The notes under the pieces: generated by a model
What the model saw: the letters and a program-made list of their open reading frames with translations, nothing else
Database searches by the model: none
Told to the model about the DNA's origin: nothing
Made by a program: the position numbers and the translations under genes
Assembly: GCF_018917525.1 (NCBI RefSeq)
Contig: NZ_JAHLOS010000011.1
Coordinates: 1-64,000, forward strand
Direction of reading: 5' to 3'
Length of the DNA: 64,000 bases
DNA from: Enterococcus raffinosus
GTDB taxonomy: Bacteria; Bacillota; Bacilli; Lactobacillales; Enterococcaceae
Shown: piece by piece, positions 60,922-64,000 of the stretch
Layout: each line of letters opens with the position of its first letter
Position numbering within the stretch: the stretch's first letter is position 1

Positions 60922-61807
60922 ATGTCAGATACAATAAAAGGTCATTTATCCGCAAGTTTAACAGTAGTCATATGGGCGTTGACCTTTATTTCTACTAAGG
61001 TACTGCTTGAGTCGTTTTTACCAATCGAAATTCTTTTCATCCGATTTTTAATTGGTTTCAGTAGTCTCACGTAAATTTTTGCCCTTTAAGGGTTGGCGTG
61101 AGGAACGTTATTATATAATCGCCGGTTTATTCGGTGTTTTTTTATATTATTATTTGGAAAACGTCGCATTGACCTATACTTTAGCAATGAATGTAGGCAT
61201 CATCGGTTCTGTTAGTCCCTTTATGACTGCCTTGATCAGTCGTTTTGTCTTGAAGCAGGGAATGATCCCGCGTGTTTTTATTATGGGATTTATTTGTTCA
61301 ATGATTGGGATTTCATTGATTAGTTTTTCAGGTTCACTGAATGTTAATCCGCTTGGTGATGGCTTGGCTTTATTGGCAACGGTCTGTTGGGCTTCCTACT
61401 CTCTAATAGTGAAAAAAATTAGCGGGTTTGGCTATGGCACTATTGCTACAACACAACGGATTTTTTTCTATGGTTTACTGTTTATGCTACCCGTCTTATT
61501 TATTACGCTTGATAAGTTCGATTTTTCTCGTTTTTTACAAGTGGAAAGTTTTGGTAATCTTCTTTTCTTAGGAGTTGGTGCTTCCGCACTATGCTTTGTA
61601 ACTTGGAATTTTTCAGTCAAAACTCTTGGAGCAGTGAGGGCAGCAGTTTACATTTATACGATTCCAATGTTGACCACGATAGCGTCTGTTTTGATTTTGG
61701 GTGAGAGTTTGACTCTTAAAACATTTATTGGCATTTTGTTGACTTTAACAGGTTTAATTTTGTCAGAGCTGCCCAATTTTATACAGCAAAGAAAAAAAGG
61801 GAGTTGA
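60922..61807 (+). pseudogene. DMT/EamA-family transporter broken by a frameshift
   Basis: From ATG 60922 (after GAGGAAGGAAA) the frame reads [20 protein letters not shown] and continues to [10 protein letters not shown], then stops at 61072-61074. The rest of the transporter continues in the +1 frame from about 61060 ([16 protein letters not shown]) to 61807 with eight or more membrane spans and the second EamA repeat (LLATVCWASYSLIVKKISG). The join falls at the end of the second span, where a few residues also seem missing. A single indel or small deletion, or a sequencing error, explains it. The TTG at 61052 has no ribosome site, so I do not regard the downstream part as a gene of its own. 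Confidence 0.82.
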
Positions 61808-61846
61808 TAAAAATCCTTCACAGCAAATAGTCGTGAAGGATTTTTG
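61808..61846 (+). terminator. Terminator after the transporter pseudogene
   Basis: AAAAATCCTTCAC and GTGAAGGATTTTT pair around an 11-nt loop. Confidence 0.85.
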
Positions 61847-61879
61847 CTTTGAGTTCAATAAGCAATCTTTCTTGAAATA

Positions 61880-61888
61880 TGATAAAAT
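61880..61888 (+). promoter_or_regulatory. Extended -10 promoter of tex
   Basis: TGATAAAAT, the same element as before gatC, lies about 33 bp before tex. Confidence 0.5.
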
Positions 61889-61920
61889 AGATAAGATTTT
61901 GGATGAAATGAGGAATTGAA

Positions 61921-64000
61921 ATGGCAGAAAATTTAAACCAAGATATCATTCAACTACTGAATAAAGAATTAACGGACTATCGTCCGCAGCAGATCAATGT
62001 TGTTTTGACATTATTAACAGACGGAAATACGGTACCTTTCATTGCTCGTTATCGGAAAGAAATGACCGGCAGTTTAGATGAGGTACAGATCCGTGAAATC
62101 GAAGAACGCTATAATTATTTGGAAAACTTAGAAAAGCGTAAACATGAAGTTTTAAGACTGATTGATGAGCAAGGAAAATTAACAGAAGAGCTAGCTAAGA
62201 AAATTCAACAAGCAGTTAAAGTTCAAAAGGTTGAAGATTTATATCGTCCATATAAACAAAAACGTCGAACTAAGGCAACGATCGCTAAAGAAAACGGGTT
62301 AGAACCATTAGCGGATTATTTGATGAGTTTTCCGCAAACTGGAGATGTTTATGCTAAAGCTGGTGAGTTTATCAATGAAAACATCGCCAATGCTGAGGAA
62401 GCTTTGCAAGGAGCACATGAGATTGTAGCCGAACAAATTAGTGATAATCCTGATTTTCGCACGTGGATTCGTTCGTATACGAAAAATAAAGGTGTGTATC
62501 AGAGTAAGGTCAAAGACGCTGATAAAGATGAAAAAGGTGTCTACGAAATGTACTATGATTTTGCTGAGCCGATCAACAAAATGGTTTCTCATCGTGTATT
62601 AGCCTCTAATCGTGGTGAAAAAGAAGAGGTCTTAAAAGTTTCAATCTTGGTCGAAGAAGATAAAGTCTTTGATTATCTTGAACGTCAATTAGTGCAAAAT
62701 ACTCGAGCTATTACTGCGGAATTTGTTCGTGAAGCCTATAAAGATAGCTATAAACGATTTATCGGACCCGCGATTGAACGGGAGATTCGAAATGAATTGA
62801 CGGAAGAGGCAGATGAGCAAGCCATCAACATTTTCGGTGAAAATCTACGCAATTTGTTATTACAGCCACCATTGAAGGGAAAGGTCGTGTTGGGATTTGA
62901 CCCAGCGTATCGAACTGGCTGCAAACTAGCTGTGGTAGATGAAACCGGAAAAGTTTTAGCGATTGAGGTGATTTATCCCCATAAGCCGGCTCCTCAGGCA
63001 AAACGACAAGCTGCTGGACCAGCATTTCAAGCGTTAATTAAAAAGCATAACGTAGAGATGGTTGCGATTGGTAATGGTACTGCAAGTCGTGAATCTGAAT
63101 TATTCGTAGCTGAACAACTAAAACAAGTTCAACAAGAAGTCTTTTATGTGATCGTTAATGAAGCGGGAGCTTCTGTTTACTCAGCCAGTGACATTGCCCG
63201 GACAGAATTTCCTGAGCTGCAGGTTGAAGAACGAAGTGCAGTCAGCATCGCGCGTCGATTGCAAGATCCGCTGTCAGAATTAGTAAAAATCGATCCAAAA
63301 GCTGTTGGCGTCGGTCAGTATCAACATGATGTTTCTCAAAAACGTCTTTCTGAGCGCTTAGACTTTGTAGTAGAGACTGCGGTCAACCAAGTAGGCGTAA
63401 ACGTCAACACAGCTAGCCCACAGTTACTGCAGTATGCTTCTGGTTTAAACAAAACAACAGCACAAAATATTGTTAATTATCGCGAAGAAAATGGTGCATT
63501 CACTTCGCGTCCACAGTTGAAAAAAGTTCCTCGCTTAGGACCAAAAGCTTATGAACAAGCTATTGGATTCTTGCGAATTCCTGGTGCAAAGAATGTTTTA
63601 GATACAACTGCGATCCACCCAGAAAGCTATAACAGCGCGAAAGAAATTTTGGCCCTTGCTGAGGTTGATCTAAAATTGTTAGGTTCTGTTGAAGCGACAG
63701 AAAAAATCAAAGCGTTGCAGTTAAATCAATTACAACAAGAGCTTGAAATTGGTAAGGAAACTATCAAAGATATCTTGCAGGCCTTGCTCCAACCAGGACG
63801 GGACATGCGTGATGAAATGCCAGCTCCTTTATTACGTCAAGATGTGCTAACGATGGAAGATTTAAAAGCGGGAATGGAATTACAAGGAACAGTTCGCAAC
63901 GTTATCGATTTCGGAGCCTTTGTTGATATTGGAGTAAAACAGGACGGATTGGTTCACATTTCTAAATTGAGTAAAAAGTATGTCAAACATCCAACTGACG
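61921..64000 (+). CDS. tex: Tex family RNA-binding protein, C-terminus cut by window edge
   Basis: Conserved transcription accessory protein. The first 693 codons are in the window. In order they hold an N-terminal helical region (VPFIARYRKEMTGSLDE near residue 40), the YqgF-like domain (VLGFDPAYRTGCKLAVVD near 322), helix-hairpin-helix repeats (VNTASPQLLQYASGL near 494) and the beginning of the S1 RNA-binding domain (GTVRNVIDFGAFVDIGVKQ near 656). Only the end of the S1 domain and tail are missing. ATG follows GAGGAATTGAA. Tex binds RNA and is linked to transcription and stress, but its exact job is not settled. Confidence 0.96.
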   Translation, partial: MAENLNQDIIQLLNKELTDYRPQQINVVLTLLTDGNTVPFIARYRKEMTGSLDEVQIREIEERYNYLENLEKRKHEVLRLIDEQGKLTEELAKKIQQAVKVQKVEDLYRPYKQKRRTKATIAKENGLEPLADYLMSFPQTGDVYAKAGEFINENIANAEEALQGAHEIVAEQISDNPDFRTWIRSYTKNKGVYQSKVKDADKDEKGVYEMYYDFAEPINKMVSHRVLASNRGEKEEVLKVSILVEEDKVFDYLERQLVQNTRAITAEFVREAYKDSYKRFIGPAIEREIRNELTEEADEQAINIFGENLRNLLLQPPLKGKVVLGFDPAYRTGCKLAVVDETGKVLAIEVIYPHKPAPQAKRQAAGPAFQALIKKHNVEMVAIGNGTASRESELFVAEQLKQVQQEVFYVIVNEAGASVYSASDIARTEFPELQVEERSAVSIARRLQDPLSELVKIDPKAVGVGQYQHDVSQKRLSERLDFVVETAVNQVGVNVNTASPQLLQYASGLNKTTAQNIVNYREENGAFTSRPQLKKVPRLGPKAYEQAIGFLRIPGAKNVLDTTAIHPESYNSAKEILALAEVDLKLLGSVEATEKIKALQLNQLQQELEIGKETIKDILQALLQPGRDMRDEMPAPLLRQDVLTMEDLKAGMELQGTVRNVIDFGAFVDIGVKQDGLVHISKLSKKYVKHPTD

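Noticed and set aside
61052-61807. Downstream part of the DMT transporter as a separate gene
   Set aside because: TTG start without ribosome site, and the missing first spans lie directly upstream in another frame.

Overview
The window is about 64 kb of a low-GC Gram-positive chromosome, almost certainly an Enterococcus that is not E. faecalis. Three observations support this. A D-aspartate ligase/aspartate racemase pair implies a D-Asp/D-Asn peptidoglycan cross-bridge, as in E. faecium. A free-standing EF-Tu gene reads as streptococcal/lactococcal in type, matching the second tuf copy described in a subset of enterococci. The other proteins (dual-domain GlnP, FruRKA, CdaA-CdaR-GlmM, WhiA cluster, GatCAB) fit Lactobacillales. 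The species cannot be fixed from sequence reading alone. No rRNA, tRNA or CRISPR array was seen. Most of the window is core genome; the accessory signals are an ISL3-family element at the left edge, the extra tuf, a pyruvate:ferredoxin oxidoreductase gene and one broken transporter gene.

Layout. 1-1.3 kb: ISL3-type transposase cut by the window edge. 1.4-3.1 kb (-): FetAB-like exporter with an unknown 91-aa partner. 3.4-5.8 kb (+): second tuf, then a glycerol dehydrogenase-like gene. 5.8-8.7 kb (-): GlnPQ amino-acid importer. 8.9-13.9 kb (+): uvrB, uvrA. 14-16 kb: D-Asp ligase and racemase. 16.3-19.1 kb: rapZ-yvcK-whiA. 19.2-19.7 kb (-): DsbA-like protein. 19.9-23.6 kb: PFOR. 23.7-27.1 kb: cdaA-cdaR-glmM, converging on glmS (-, 27.2-29.0 kb), which has a clear glmS ribozyme in its leader. 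29.4-32.5 kb: small acidic protein, sppA, RDD membrane protein, repeat protein. 32.5-36 kb: tig, clpX, ysxC. 36-37.8 kb: two unknown proteins. 37.9-41.5 kb (-): fruRKA with a three-repeat operator; divergent cytoplasmic alpha-amylase. 43.3-44.9 kb (-): ClC transporter. 45-53.7 kb: pcrA-ligA, gatCAB, dagK. 53.9-57.7 kb: RlmCD-type methyltransferase, small proteins, phosphoglycerate mutase, HAD phosphatase, DUF1149. 57.9-61.8 kb: cystine transporter, VOC protein, PPP-type phosphatase, frameshifted DMT transporter. 61.9 kb to the end: tex, cut by the right edge.

How the genes connect. Cell-wall precursor supply is a recurring theme. GlmS and GlmM make glucosamine phosphates for UDP-GlcNAc. CdaA/CdaR make and tune c-di-AMP next to GlmM. 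YvcK belongs to the UDP-GlcNAc-responsive morphogenesis proteins. The D-Asp pair builds the cross-bridge. A second group is information processing and repair: UvrAB, PcrA, LigA, EF-Tu, GatCAB, Tig, ClpX, YsxC and Tex.

I did not find a clearly new multi-gene defence or metabolic system. The best leads are regulatory: an intrinsic terminator directly after the likely rapZ start point, a 12-bp inverted repeat with a competing arm in the second tuf leader, a 13-bp palindrome on the cdaA -10 element, and a structured leader before the cystine transporter. The basic C-terminal tail on PFOR and several unknown small proteins are also worth a second look.
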